Below are positions 49,011 through 61,820 of a DNA stretch of 64,000 nt, one piece after another. The stretch spans positions 54,429 to 118,428 of the forward strand of contig JAQFVV010001069.1 of NCBI GenBank assembly GCA_028023455.1, read 5' to 3'. Each line of letters opens with the position of its first letter. Within the stretch, counting starts at the first letter, position 1. The translations under genes and the position numbers were made by a program. The notes beneath the pieces are model-generated. The model had not been told where the DNA came from, did no database searches, and saw only the letters and a list, made by a program, of their open reading frames with translations. The stretch comes from Epiperipatus broadwayi (Eukaryota; Onychophora; Udeonychophora; Euonychophora; Peripatidae).

Positions 49011-49449
49011 GCAGGCATCCAATCAGAGTAAGATTACTGGTCTGAGCACCCATAGCCAGCAAAGAAAATTGTTTTTTTTTTCAAAATATAATGCTATGCG
49101 GGTATTTTTAGAACTACAATTTTAAATTTTAAATTTCCTATAAAATAAGCTTAAATGAAGAAATTGCAACCAAAATTGACCAAGAGATGGTGCATGCTGC
49201 ATCCAAAAAGCATAAATAGCATTTTGGCCAAGTAAACTAGCAACAGGATCTAAATATAAATAACATATAATGGGTTAAAAGAGAAAAAACAGATATGACT
49301 AAGATAGCAGACTATGTGTATACCAATGGACATATGTTAATTTGGAAAATTACAAAAATATTGATTAAAAAATGTTTAGAGAGGAAAAGGTACAAAGAAG
49401 AAAATTTAAAGAAGTTACTCTCATAAAAATGGTGAGCAATCTCATAAGT

Positions 49450-49785
49450 CAACCCAGTATGACTATATATAATGTATAGAAACCATTAATCAACTTTGCT
49501 CTTAGGAAATATGGACAAATCAGGAGGAATCTCAAATATATTTATATAATATTTTTACTGACTGTTATCTTTTGCAAGATGGTTCAGTTGGTTAAAGCAT
49601 CAGTTTGAAATTGCATATTGAAAATTCTATGTATCTAGAATCTATTCCTATGCTAGTATTACCGCAGGTCAGGCAAGGAACCTCTGAAGAAAAGGGGAGA
49701 ATATCTCCTGAAACATTGTGCATATACTAACCTGTGTGCTATTACTAACAGCTGAATATACTTGGAATATATAAATTAAATTTTT
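49450..49785 (+). repeat. SINE-like repeat with tRNA-like promoter region
   Basis: A plus-strand copy of the family at 47525-47835. At 49578-49605 it has GATGGTTCAGTTGGTTAAAG, an A-box-like sequence, and at about 49635 TAGAATCTATTCC, a poor B-box. Near 49700 CTGAAGA, a GGAG/CTCC hairpin and GAAAC resemble a hammerhead core, but the expected cleavage base is G. Confidence 0.5.
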
Positions 49786-49974
49786 TTTTTAAAAAATATT
49801 CATGAAAATAGTCCAATATGGAGATATAATTTAGACAAGTTATTTCCCAATAAAATTGATAAAGACAGTACTTGTGTAGATCACCTTAAAATAGCTAATC
49901 TTGAGTTATTTTCAATGAATTAGATTTTCCAAAATATTTGCAATAGTGAACAAGATGGGTCATGTGTATATATA

Positions 49975-50470
49975 TGTAAAAAACAAAAAAACACAAGTTT
50001 TTACATAAAAACATATGCTTGATGGTGTTTTTGGTAGAATGCCATCTATTGTCATAAATTCAAGCATTAGCAAGTTTTAACTTGTGTTTTCTTGTTTTTC
50101 ATAAATGTACCTTTGAGGTCTTTCTTGCAATGATATATATTTCAGAGGCTTCTACTATGTGGTGATGCTGAACTGATATCAAACCCATGTAGCTATCTGG
50201 CTTGCTATGCTGAATTTGAAGACATTACATGTCTAAAAGATTCACACTTGCAAGCTGAATAGAAACTGTTTCATAAATGCTCAGAGTTTGTGTTTAGATC
50301 TAGTTTCTTATTCCTGTCTTTCACTGACGATAGCAAATAGCTTGAAATCATGATCTGAAAGTGGAACTAAAGTTAGAGTTAGTGAATGCTTGCTCTGACG
50401 TTTATGTAAATAAAACATACGCTTGATGGTGTTTTTGGTAGAACGCCATCTATTGTCATATATATATAGT
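49975..50470 (+). mobile_element. Dispersed retrozyme copy
   Basis: It has the same unit as the array at 20838-22460, here about 1.2 units, with the segment CTTGATGGTGTTTTTGGTAG repeated at both ends (about 50020 and 50420). A short inverted piece (AAAAACAAAAAAACACAAG) leads it and (TA)n tracts bracket it, as in the array. Confidence 0.75.
50318..50361 (+). ncRNA. Hammerhead ribozyme, dispersed copy
   Basis: Helix I is CTTTCA (50318-50323) with TGAAAG (50356-50361), six pairs. The core is CTGACGA, helix II AGC/GCT, then GAA and helix III ATC-AT-GAT, with the predicted cut after C50355. Relative to array units 1 and 2, both strands of one helix I pair have changed (C-G to T-A). Confidence 0.8.
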
Positions 50471-50929
50471 TTACGTGGAGAAAGATTTTATAAACGTATT
50501 TCAATGGATAAAATTGATAATAAGATTGCACTGTCTGCATTATTTTCCAATATTTGAAAAATTTTGAATTAGCTATAAAAGTAAGACATCATTATATTAA
50601 AATATATTATTGTTGGAAAATATCTGAAAAGTTTTAGTAATTTGGAAAATATAGCTTACTACAAGGCTATTGTAAACTGTATAAATCGCTGTGGGTATAA
50701 AAGTACATAATTTATAGCAGATAATCGTAATTTTATTTGATATAGGAAAGTTACATTTTAGCCACTTGAAATTGAACGCAATATTAAAACTTTTAATGAA
50801 CAGTGAAATGGCATCATGATTTTTCTTATTAGAAGATCAGTTAAGCTGAAATTTAAATATTATGATGAGAATAAGTGAAGTATAATAATCATTTTATTGA
50901 TAGTAGGCTTATTCATTAAGATCATTTTT

Positions 50930-51185
50930 GAGATTAATATTTTTTGTTTGGTATAAAGATTCTAGGTCTAGTATATGAAGCTACTCTAGTTTCTCTCTGA
51001 GGAGTGTCAAAGCACAAAACCATGGTTAGAGGTTTGGGGGAGGGTTCTTGACAGAGATATTTTAAATGCTTTCTCTGGCTAAGCATTTATCACAAAGCTT
51101 GTTGAGCAATCGGCAATGCTCATTGTTTATATCTTAAAGCTTAAGAGAATGGGGTCATGTTATCTATGACTTTTTTTTACTAAAG
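50930..51185 (+). repeat. Degenerate S1 hammerhead-like repeat
   Basis: It shares CTCTGAGGAGTGTCAAAGCA and the AAAGCTT...GGGGTCATGTTATCTATGAC end with the S1 copy at 46260-46545. GAAA has become AAAA, so the ribozyme core is lost. Confidence 0.5.
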
Positions 51186-52848
51186 AAGCTAATTGTATTA
51201 ATCAAATTTTATGCAACAATTTTATAGATTTATTCTATACCAGTTAGGAAGAAATTTAAAACTGCAAATGATTATAATTCTTATAACATTTTCATTTTAT
51301 TGATCTTTAGTATATCTGAAAACTTTGTCTGTATAATTAAAATGTTCGCTGGCATAAAAGGATCATATAATGCTAAACGTTCAAGACCTATATATTATCA
51401 TGAATTAAGCAATGTATTATATTTCAAATAATCAATTGGCAAAAGAATCTATAAATAGAATACGAAATCATATTATTTATATTAAGAATAATTTTGTGTA
51501 ATAGGGGAGACCCAAAAACTAATTGGAATTGTTCTCTGCAAAACATGCCTGTTGTTCTCCATGCTTCTGCTACTAGTTACCGCTTGAAATGGTTTTCTGC
51601 ATCAACACGCCAAATGATGTCACTGTATTAAATCATGATGTCACGTAGGAAATTTTTTTGTAAAGTACATTTCACATATTTGGTGGTTTTTGTAATGGCT
51701 GTAAATTGGAATAATGTGAAATTATTTATTTTGGAAAATAGTTGGAATGCTTAAATCATCTTACAAGCAATTCTGGAAAGTAAATGATAGTGATTAGTTT
51801 AATAAAAATGTCAAATTCACATCTTACCCAAAAAATATGGCAAGTGAAGTCCAATTATAGACGATGCTATTTTTTTTAAAAAAATGCAAACGACATTGTT
51901 CATTCAGAATTTTAATGATCAAATGTTTAAAATATACAAGTTCTGAAAATTTTGCTTAATGTGATGAAATATAAATATCATCTTGTTGTAACAAAGTGAG
52001 GAGTGTAAATTTTACCACAACAGTATGTTAGCACCCAAATGCTGTGTGCAAAACAAGTTTTAATTAAATTCGACATGACCCAGCATAACAATCAGCCATA
52101 TTTGCTCTATCTTGATTCATGGGTCTTCCTTTTATTCTCTTGAATGAAAAAAATGTCTTTTTTTGCAGAATTAAAAATGGTAAAGAATAAAATGATAGCG
52201 GCATTAAAAGGCATCACTTTGAAAGAGTTTTCAAACTAATTCGAAAAATGAAAAACGTGTACTTAGACCGATACACTGTAATAAATAGACTATACTCTCA
52301 CATTCAATTTGTAACAACTAAAAATAAATACATATTTTTATTGCAATATTCCTGTTATTTTGGGGCCCTCCCTTGCATATAGTTTCTATTTTATTATAAG
52401 TTATAAAAAAAATTCTATACTTGTTATTATGATTTGTATTGATGCATAGATTACGGCATGCTAGCATTAAGGTAGAAAGATAACATGTCTAGAATAATTA
52501 ATACATAAAGCAGAAAGTGTTCAATTTGTTACAAACTTGTTAGAATAAAATGTATATATATATTTAATTTACTTAAGTAGTCAGTAATAAATACTATAAA
52601 TATATTTAGCATTATGTGTTAACAAAATTAACTTACTTGTTTATAAAATTAGATAACTTTAATTGTGCAAAATAATAATGCTTTCTATGGATAAAATTTG
52701 ATCCCATGTTACATCAAATATTTTGTTTGTTTTTTTTATTTTGGAGAGAGTAATATGATGGTTATATATGTTATAAGCTTTATGAAGCTATGTGATTTGA
52801 AAAAAAAAATATTAGTAGGATGTAAGGCTAATTTATAAGCAAAATCCA
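51186..52848. other. AT-rich gap
   Basis: No gene recognised. A less AT-rich block at 51500-51720 contains short frames without a known domain. Confidence 0.45.
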
Positions 52849-52876
52849 TATCTTAACATCATCATCATCATCATTA

Positions 52877-53323
52877 TCAACCATTATCAATCCACTGCAG
52901 GATGAAGGTCTCTCCAAGTTTAATCCATCTTCTCCGATCTTTAGCTTTTCTTCTCCACATCATCCCTGCACACTTTCTTATTTCATCCATCCATCTCACA
53001 TGTGGTCTCTTTCTGGGTCTTTTACAATCTCTTGGAATCCAGTTTAAAATTTCAATTGGCCATCTATTATCATCTCTTCTAACAATATGTCCAGCCCAAT
53101 TCCACTTCAATCTTTTAATTTTTTCAATGAGGTCAGTAACACCTGTTTGTTCTCTTACCCATACATTGCGTTTATGATCTCTTCTTATTACTCCCAACAT
53201 ACATCTCTCAATACTTCTTTGAGTGGTCTGAAGTCTCTGAATTGCTCTTCTATTAAGTGTCCAAGTCTCAGATTCATAAGTAAGAACTGGTAAAACACAT
53301 TTGTTAAAAACCTTCCTTTTCAA
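52877..53323 (-). pseudogene. RTE C-terminal tail domain
   Basis: The 148-residue frame reads KRKVFNKCVLPVLTYESETW, GVIRRDHKRNVWVREQTGV, LKWNWAGHIVRRDDNRW and RPHVRWMDEIRKCAG, the standard C-terminus of arthropod-type RTE and related LINEs (KxxW.GHx.R...RW). It ends WIDNG next to the microsatellite tail. It was out of frame with the upstream RT after one indel. Confidence 0.88.
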
Positions 53324-54062
53324 ACACAGACATATTTCCTTTTAGTATCAAGTTATTTCCACCAAAAGCACTCCAACCAAGTTTAATTCTATGATTAATT
53401 TCCTCCATTATGTTTCCATATGTATTAATAATCTGACCAAGGTATTTGTAACTGTTAACTTCTTCTAATTCATCATAATCAATCTTTATTTTCATATTTT
53501 GAGCAAATCGATTAAACATTACTTTAGTCTTTTTAACATTTATCTTTAGTCCTACTTTCCTACTTTCATCTGATAATTCCTGCAACATTTCCTGCAGATC
53601 TGAAGCATTATTTGCAAAAACAACTACATCATCTGAGAAATCTAAATGACTTAAATAATCACCATTTACTTTCACTCCTTTAGTTTCCCATTTTAATCCA
53701 CAAAATACTTCATGCAGCACTGCTGTAAAAAGTTTTGGAGATATGGAGTCACCTTGTCTTACACCTTTCTCAATGTTGACTTTCCCAGTGTCATTATGTA
53801 ATCTAATTGTTGCTGTTGCATTTTTATAAATATTCTTTAAAATATGACAATATCCTGGATCTATACCTTGATGATCAAATGCTTTAATCACTGAAGAAAT
53901 GTTTATAGAATCAAATGCCTTTTCATAATCTACAAATCCTAAGCATAATGGCAACTCATATTCATTTGTCTTTTCTATAACTTCTCTCAATACCTGGATA
54001 TGATCTATTGTACTAAAACCACTTTTAAATCCGGCTTGTTCTCTTGGTTGGTGGAAATCCAA
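53304..54062 (-). pseudogene. RTE reverse transcriptase, partial
   Basis: The 252-residue frame starts at QPREQAGFKSGFSTIDHI (the Q.GFR.G.ST.DHI block), then FVDYEKAFDSI (motif A), GVRQGDSISPKLFTAVL (motif B), LDFSDDVVVFA (motif C, where FADD is usual; both Asp remain), GLKINVKKTKVM and YKYLGQII. A frameshift at about 53315-53325 breaks the join to the tail domain. These motifs identify the RTE/BovB-like group. Confidence 0.88.
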
Positions 54063-54138
54063 TGTTCTCTGTAGACGAGTAGTAATTATCTTGGTAAAAA
54101 TTTTATATAAAACTGATAAAAGCCTTTTATCTTAACAT

Positions 54139-55655
54139 AGACATATTTATGTCTAGGAATCTATTGTAGCAATTTTATTCATTTTAAATATTTATAGTAG
54201 TTTTATTAAAAGTAATACTTTACTTTTATATAAATATTTTAAAATATTTTATATGGACAGTTAGAACATTACAAGAAGTGATTATAATATAGATTTTAGT
54301 AATACTTAATATTAATAGTCATTTACTTTTATAATAAAAGAAATATGTGTGTGCATTAATATTTTAAATAACGAGAAATGCTTTATCAATTTTAACATAA
54401 TTAATTTTATTTTATTAAAATTTAATATCTTATGTCTATTTTCAATGTGCATTTGAAAGTCAACATTCTAAAATTCAGGTATGTGTTTTATACATGGATT
54501 AAACGATGAACTACATGAACAGGAAACATGAAAATGAAACTAAAACTTTGAATAATGCCATAGCAATATTCTACATCCATGAAAGATTTTAAATATACAT
54601 AAAATATTTAAAAATGATCATTACCATTTTCTACTCCCACAGCTTACGTCTAATGATATTTTACAGATAAATCTTTTCATATGTGTAAGCAATAAATAAA
54701 CGTGGAAGGTTAAGAGCTAAATTTGTTTAAAGTTTCACTAACCTTTAACTTCTCACCATTTTCCATCTGACATAAAAAATCTCTTCAAATATTATATTTG
54801 AAATTAATCTAATTAATTAATCTAAGAAAAAATACATGAAAAACAGCTGCTATAGAATTTATTGACATTTTGATTTTATTAGATTACTTTATCTAATAGT
54901 AAACAATTCATATGAACAATAGACCCAATTAACTTTAAAATTGTATCTAATATGTAATGGAACATTTTTTATAATTTCCATCCTTAACCATTTGATTTAA
55001 GAATTGCTGCAGGGCTCCTATGAAGGTTGTTAAAATAGAATTTTAACATTATTGTATTTTTTCAAAAAAGGGAAAATAACAATATATGCTAAAATTTATA
55101 TAATTTATTTTATGATTACTTTATTTAGAAAGTTTATTTCAGCATTTTCTCCAGAACATGCAATTGTGAAATATAATAAACAATTATATTCTGTATATCA
55201 CATTTACTTTGTTTTAAAGAATTACCCTTGGATAAATAAATTTAAATTTAACAAAGGCTATATAGAGTTCATTTTTTATGATAACTTAGTTTTTTTTAAT
55301 AGATCAACGGTGAAATAAAGTTTAGGGATGAGATCAACCAGTAAAAAAACATGACAGCTTCTTTTCTCTATATTTTGAAGATTTTTTTTATTTATTTAGA
55401 AATAGTGTTTACTTTGGTGTCATATATTTTAAAATGATGAAACATGCCTGTTATTTTATAATAGATGAAAAAGGTATATATATATTGAACCGTATTTGAA
55501 TAAGTGTATTCGTAACACCGGCTTCTTAGACAGAGAAGAACATACTTGGAGAGTATGTATGCCCATATGATAGCTATAAAATATATAACTAGCATTACAT
55601 TTCCAGGACATAACTTCTTCTCGGCTGTTGAGTTCAACACCAAGTTCAAAGCACC
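54139..55655. other. AT-rich gap
   Basis: No gene recognised. Frames at 55052-55318 and 55392-55649 lack known domains. Confidence 0.45.
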
Positions 55656-55659
55656 TTTT

Positions 55660-57170
55660 TTTGTTTGTGTATAAACACGGGCGCCAGCTATCTATTCAAG
55701 GATGAATAAATAACGCACTTTGAGCAATGGCCACTAACTCAACGCCTAAATCCATGACTAGCTCAGCTGTTTGTAATCACTAATAGATTATACATAATTA
55801 GTGGTTAAAAGACTTGATAAAGAATTGTAAAAGGAATTTATAAAAAGAATTGTAAAAGAATTGATAAAAAGAATTGACCGACAAATAAAGTTTAATTTTA
55901 AAGATAATTTATTAACTAACATTTATTTACTAAATTTAAACATTTTATAATTCTATTAAACACACGCATATTTTAAATTAACATTTCTAAATAGTTTAAA
56001 TATTCTCGAATATTTTCATAACAGAACACTGTGAATTTATCTACTTTGACTAATAATATTGATATAAGGATCACACACATATTAACTCATGCACATATCA
56101 CACATATCAATAGTTCATTTATGTATGATATAAAGTTCATATAATTAGACTCTTGTGAGATTTGTACGAATTAAGGCAATGCAATGGCTATTCCAGTATA
56201 AGCAAAATAAGCAAATGTTTTACCTAGGCTTTTGACTGTAGACATAGAATTTTGTTCTCTTTGGTGGCTGCTTTCGGTGAGGATATTTCCATTATGAATG
56301 CTTACCAGCTGGCTGGGACGTTTCCTTGCTGAGTTTCCTGATTTTCATGATTATTACTATCGGAGACAAATAGATACTGACGGAGATTTTCTAAGATGTT
56401 AAGCTGACATTTTTTCACGGGCAGATCTGCTGTTTTCTCAGACATCTGGGCTGGAGATAAACGTGTGTTCCCAAGATCTTCTCAACACTGCATTTTGTTT
56501 GTTAACTGCTCAATTAATTTCTGATCTGCACTACTCAATTACTTTGTGAACTGATTGTCTCAACTGATTGTCCGATAAAATATTCAGTATTTATACCAAT
56601 GAAGTGTTTTCTTTTCAATATCTTCCGGCAAATATCTGTTGTCTAAATTCTTTATCAATTAATCCTTTGATAAACGTGTTTTGGAAGATTGCTTAATTAG
56701 TAATAGCCATGCAGAGATGTTTTATATTTTAATTAATAACCATTGCCGCGTTTTTTAATAATAATCTTCTTTAACTTTCATTTATTTATAATAACATTTA
56801 TTCTATTGTTGACAATCACACATATATACACACATATATTAGTTTTAACATTATTTTTTCTTTAATTAAACTTCAATGAAAAGAGATTTGTATGTTTTAA
56901 CTTTTTAAATTATATTTTTTATAACCCTTAGTTTAATTTCTCTAACGAAACACCCCTCTCCCCTTCTGATTAATTGATTGTAGCTCTTATTTCAGAAATT
57001 AATGATAGAAAACTATTTGATTCCTTTTTCGAAAACAAGCTGCAATAAACTCAACATTTAATTTTATGTTTCTCTTTAACGAAAGATTATTTTAATAATA
57101 TAATTTTAGATAAAATTATATGTGCCTATATCAATATAGGTACAATATATACCATTACAAATCAGTCAAC
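55660..57170 (-). repeat. Diverged LTR-like block (possible solo LTR)
   Basis: It begins with ACGGGCGCC and CATGACTAGCTCAG, similar to GGGCGCC and CATGTCACTAGCTCAG near the start of the LTRs at 27726 and 29946. It ends with ACCATTACAAATCAGT, similar to the LTR end and adjoining bases (CCGTTACATATCAGT). Overall length (about 1.5 kb) also fits. Identity in between is low by eye, so this is tentative. Confidence 0.35.
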
Positions 57171-57922
57171 ACTTAGACAATCTCAATTTAGATACTTAAC
57201 AATCTCAATTTGTTGCCAAGGCAATCTCCTTTTAACAATATTTATATATAAATTTATATAGTTATGCCACTTAATAATATCGCATAGCATATAGAATTAT
57301 TGACATTGTAATTTATTTAAAAGATGATATTTATAGAAATATTTTAAGTTTCTAGAATGAATTATATTTGGTGAAATGGAATCTAATTAAATCGCAAACC
57401 CAAGAAAACATTATCTTGATTTATTTAAAATTTCTTGTCGGATACTAAACAAGTGCATGTTTAATGAAATACAACATTACTTGTCATTTATAAGAGATTA
57501 AATATAGCAAACCTATATAGTATATAAGAATCCTGCCCCCATATATAAAAGTATTTAATTTATTTTAAAAATGTTATGTGCCAAAAAACTGGAGATATTT
57601 TTAACTAATAATTCGTTTATTATATTTTTAATATTGTGTTATTTAAAGTAAATAAAAATTGAATTTCATGATATTTATATTTATTTTTTTTATAAAATTA
57701 TACTGCCTATCATTTGGTAGTTAGAGTCACATATTAAAGATATAAACTGCTAATATGTGAAATTATTTTTAATTTACCCTGAAATATTTGGATAATCATT
57801 AAATAAGAAAAGGGGTTTCAATTTATGGGTATGTTAGTTAGGAGATGCCCTTTTAGTAAGCCAAAATAATTGTAATCGATTACCATTACTATTTCTATAG
57901 AGGGTGATACCGTAAAATTTAA
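57171..57922. other. AT-rich gap
   Basis: No feature recognised. Confidence 0.45.
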
Positions 57923-57981
57923 TAATTAATCAATCCTTTCTTATAAAATCTTTAATTTTTTGTACAATGCTTAACATTCAT

Positions 57982-58027
57982 CAACATCGACAGTTTCGAT
58001 TGCCCCTGCAATCTTCTTCAGAACTAT
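57982..58027 (-). ncRNA. Hammerhead-like motif at inverted PLE copy
   Basis: Exact inverted copy of the motif at 63853-63898, with CTGAAGA at 58021-58015 and GAAA at 57997-57994 on the minus strand. Confidence 0.5.
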
Positions 58028-58809
58028 AAATATATACACATATATATAAATATAAATTACACAACTATATATAAATTATATACAAATTATATAAATCCTA
58101 TAAAATCCATATATATATATATATTCATAAAAATATACAAAAATATTTGTCACCTGTATATCCCCTCAAATACATGAACATTAATAAAACAATTGAAATC
58201 TTTTAACACCTTAATTTTAATCTTTTTTTATTATATATATTTAATATACTTTCATGCTATTATTTTATATTTTTCAAATATATTTATTTCAATTATTTTT
58301 ATATTAACTTATCTTTATAACTTTATCTTCTATTTCCATAATTTATATTTAATTATTACTTTTATATGTTAACATTATCATATTTATTTATATACCTATT
58401 CTTACTTACTCCATTTTTTTATCTTATATCCTTTTAAATTTTTTATTTTTACTTTGTATATCCCTATATATATCTCATATTTCTAAAACTTAACCTTTAA
58501 ACTTTTTATCATATTTTATAATTTAAAATCTATTACATAAACTATTCTGAAATTATTATAAACAGAAAAACATGTTTAATTCCTATTTATTTTATTTTTT
58601 ATATTAATAATCTTAATTAATTCTAACATTTAATTTTTAATTTTACCTTTTAAACTTCTTTATCTTTTACGTTTCTGCTCTATTTCAGTTAAACCGTTTT
58701 TTATTTTTTTATATATTTTTCATACATTAGCTCCCTCTATTGCATTTTTTACCTATTAATTTTTTATCTTTATTTTAATTTTATTCTTTTATTTTTATTA
58801 TATTAACTT

Positions 58810-60380
58810 TTATATTAAAATTCTCCTCAATCCGAAATCATTGTTCATTTTTGGTTTTATACTATTTATATAAATAGCTTCTTTAATCTTTCTTTCCCTC
58901 CTACTTTCTGTAAAATGTAACATTCTAATACATTCTTTATTAAACTCATGTCCTGTCTCCAATCTGTGCATATATATTGGTGAATTTTTATCATATTTAT
59001 GCTGTATCAATCTCCTATAAATTGAGTTCTTAGTTTCTCCAACATAATTCATTACCTCTTTATTTTTAATTTTACAATCTCTACAATTAATTTCATAAAC
59101 TCCATTAACTTTATTATATTCTGTTTTATTTAAACACTCATATTTATTCTCTAATATTTCTATTATATTTTTTCTTTTTTTATTAACTATTTTTAGTTTT
59201 AATACTTCATTAAACTTTTTATTAATTTTGTTTATAATTCTATTTAAATTCTTAACTATATAATTATTTCCTGTTTTTAAACCTATATAAGCTGTTTCTT
59301 TTTTAGTTATCTCTTTATCTCTATCTCTTTCTTTATATTTATCCTTCATCTTTTTTCTATCTTTTTAATATTATTATCCACAAACTTTTCTGGATATTCA
59401 TAATTCCTTAATTCTTCTTTAATTAACTTTTTTTGTTTATTATATTCATCTTCATCTGAACAATAATTTATTGCTCTATAAATTCTAGAATATATTGTAC
59501 TTCTTTTATATTTTATATCTATATTTGAAAACCAATTAGCAATATTATATTTATTCTTCTTCTTATATATTGATGTCTCTACCTTACAATTTCCTTCCTT
59601 ATAATATTTCTTTAATTCTATATCTAAATATACTATTCTATTATTTTCTTCCTTTTCCACAGTAAATTTAATTCCTTCATCTATTTTATTGACTTCTTCA
59701 ATAAATAAATCTATTTGCCTCTGTGACTTGTTAAATATTAATAAGTAATCATCAACGTATCTTCTAATAAATATTGGTGCATTACCACTTCTCAACATTA
59801 TCTTTTCTAATTCTTCCATATAAATTGTACTTAAAACCCCACTTAAGGCTCCCCTATTAACAAACCTTTCTTCTGCTTATAAAATTCTTTTTTATAATTA
59901 AATGTTATTTCTTTACAACATATTTCTATAATTTGTTTTAATTTTTCTATTGGTATTTCCACACTCTTATTATTATCTCTTTCATATCTATCAGTTAATA
60001 TTTTTATTGCTTTTTTTACGTTAATGTTCGTATACATAGATATTACATCCATCTTAACAAAAGTTAACCTATACCTATTATATTTATCTACAACCTTTTT
60101 TATATCACCTATTAAAATCTTATTATTTTTTTTTTATAAATGAACTGCTCTCTTTATTTATATACTTTTTCAATACTTTATTTGCCATCCATTTAGAAAC
60201 CTTATTAAAATATGATCCTTTACCATTTATAACTGGTCTCAATGGTATTCCTTCTTTTAATATTTTGGGTGCCCCATAAATTTTAGCCACATTACAATCT
60301 TTTACTCCTAAAAAATCACATGTATTATAATCTATTATTTTTTCTTTATATAATTGTCTTATCAACCCATAAACTTTTTC
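58810..60380 (-). pseudogene. PLE RT/GIY-YIG of the truncated copy
   Basis: The pieces are GAPKILKEGIPLRPVINGKG, MDVISMYTNI (motif A), KKGLLIG (motif B, cut by the G-run deletion), RRYVDDYLLIF (motif C), and NYVGETKNSIYRRLIQHKYD with RRERKIKEAIYINS of GIY-YIG. Catalytic residues are kept but the frame is broken at three homopolymers. The 60560-60381 start of the longest upstream frame is read-through into the neighbouring copy, not part of this gene. Confidence 0.85.
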
Positions 60381-60488
60381 AAAAAAAAAAAATAATAAAA
60401 TTAAATAATTCATTGAAGAAGATAAGAAGTTACTACTTTTAGATATAGAAAGAATAATATACATATATATGTGAGCATTGTATATGTC

Positions 60489-61750
60489 ATGGGATACATG
60501 GAAAATATAAAGAATATTAAAAATTTGTTGGATTATATAAGGGATAAAGAAGATGAACAAGTAAAGAACTATTTGAATAGAAGCTCTGGAAATTGGTGTT
60601 AAAATTGAATAATGTTAATAATGATATAAGTTTTTTAAAAAAATGTAAAATGATGGACATAATTCCTAGGTTTATCAGAATTAATAATCATAGAAAATTG
60701 TTATTAAAGAAGAAAAAATCTGTAGAAATCATTGAAAAGCAGTTATTAAACATATATATTGATAACTGCTATGGGAATAAAAGAAGGTTATATGAAGATA
60801 TAAAGAAAATGGAAAAGGAATTAACAAAAAAAGTAACTAGAGAAGAAGAAGAAAAATTCAGAAGATTATGTGATAGAAAGAAGAATATTATTAATATTAA
60901 TACAAAATTAAGACATGATAAAAAAATTTTAAGTTTAAAGAATGAAAAAGAGAGTGGAAGATATAAGGAAAGAGTGAATAAAAATGAAAATGCAATTTTT
61001 AATATGACGTCTATAGAGTTAACAGATGAAGAAAAAAATATAATAAACAAAGGAATTAAATATGTACCATATGGGTATAATAAAAATAATGACATTATAG
61101 AATTGAAAGCAATTAAAGAAAAAATAGCACAAAAATTTTTAGAGGAAAAGTATAATATATATTATTATCAAAATGTGGAAATTAATAAAATTGTTAAAAA
61201 TAAAGATAAAATATGGATGGAAGAATTTAATAATGAAGTAAATAATATGATTTATAAAATAAGAAATAATAATAATAAAAGAAATAATAAACTAGATAAG
61301 AAAAATATAATAAAAGTGAGAGAAGTAAAAGAGATAAAAAATAAATATAAAGAAAAAATTATATTTATAAAATCGGATAAAGGGAATAAATTAGTAATGA
61401 TGGATAGAAAAAATTATATAGAGAAGATGGATATTATGTTAAAAGATAACATATTTGAAAAAATAATTAAAGATGATACTAAATTATTAAATGAAAAAGT
61501 TTATGGGTTGATAAGACAATTATATAAAGAAAAAATAATAGATTATAATACATGTGATTTTTTAGGAGTAAAAGATTGTAATGTGGCTAAAATTTATGGG
61601 GCACCCAAAATATTAAAAGAAGGAATACCATTGAGACCAGTTATAAATGGTAAAGGATCATATTTTAATAAGGTTTCTAAATGGATGGCAAATAAAGTAT
61701 TGAAAAAGTATATAAATAAAGAGAGCAGTTCATTTATAAAAAAAAAATAA
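60489..61750 (+). pseudogene. PLE N-terminal region and RT fingers
   Basis: An ATG at 60489 opens a 37-codon frame (MGYMENIKNI...) that stops at 60600-60602. Coding then continues in another frame from about 60593 to 61750 (385 codons, no ATG at its start), suggesting one early frameshift. The later part is Lys/Asn-rich and has IINKGIKYVPYG (the LSKGPKFVP block), IFIKSDKGNKLVMMDRKNY (DKGN block), and IYGAPKILKEGIPLRPVI (the PK...PLRPI block). It ends at an A10 run (61738-61747) followed by TAA; with nine A the frame would continue into the next region. Confidence 0.8.
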
Positions 61751-61820
61751 TAAGATTTTAATAGGTGATATAAAAAAGGTTGTAGATAAATATAATAGGT
61801 ATAGGTTAACTTTTGTTAAG

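Larger units (their letters stand above)
52849..54138 (-). mobile_element. RTE-type LINE, 5'-truncated, with target duplication
   Basis: TATCTTAACAT occurs at 52849-52859 and 54128-54138, flanking a 1268-bp insertion. The minus-strand 3' end is a short ATG/GAT microsatellite (52860-52875), as is common for RTE elements. It encodes only the C-terminal part of the reverse transcriptase and the tail domain. The endonuclease and RT N-terminus are missing, as expected for abortive target-primed reverse transcription. Confidence 0.9.
57923..60380 (-). mobile_element. Penelope-like element, 5'-truncated inverted copy
   Basis: On the minus strand this is nearly identical to 61493-63957. It starts at the EKVYGLIRQL block of the RT and keeps the whole 3' half, including GIY-YIG and the terminal hammerhead-like motif. 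It has two one-base losses absent from the other arm: GGGG for GGGGG at about 59850 and A6 for A7 at about 59351. These split its reading into 60052-59843, 59819-59346 and 59349-58810. Confidence 0.9.

Noticed and set aside
49690-49725. Active hammerhead ribozyme
   Set aside because: The expected cleavage position is G and helix I does not pair, so only a decayed resemblance is claimed.
52902-53293. Plus-strand frames of 91 and 68 residues
   Set aside because: Antisense shadows of the RTE tail domain.
60381-60560. Hydrophobic N-terminal extension of the minus-strand PLE frame
   Set aside because: Read-through of the head-to-head junction into the antisense of the other copy; absent from the matching plus-strand protein.
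60769-61095. 108-residue hydrophobic minus-strand frame
   Set aside because: Antisense of the Lys-rich PLE N-terminal region.
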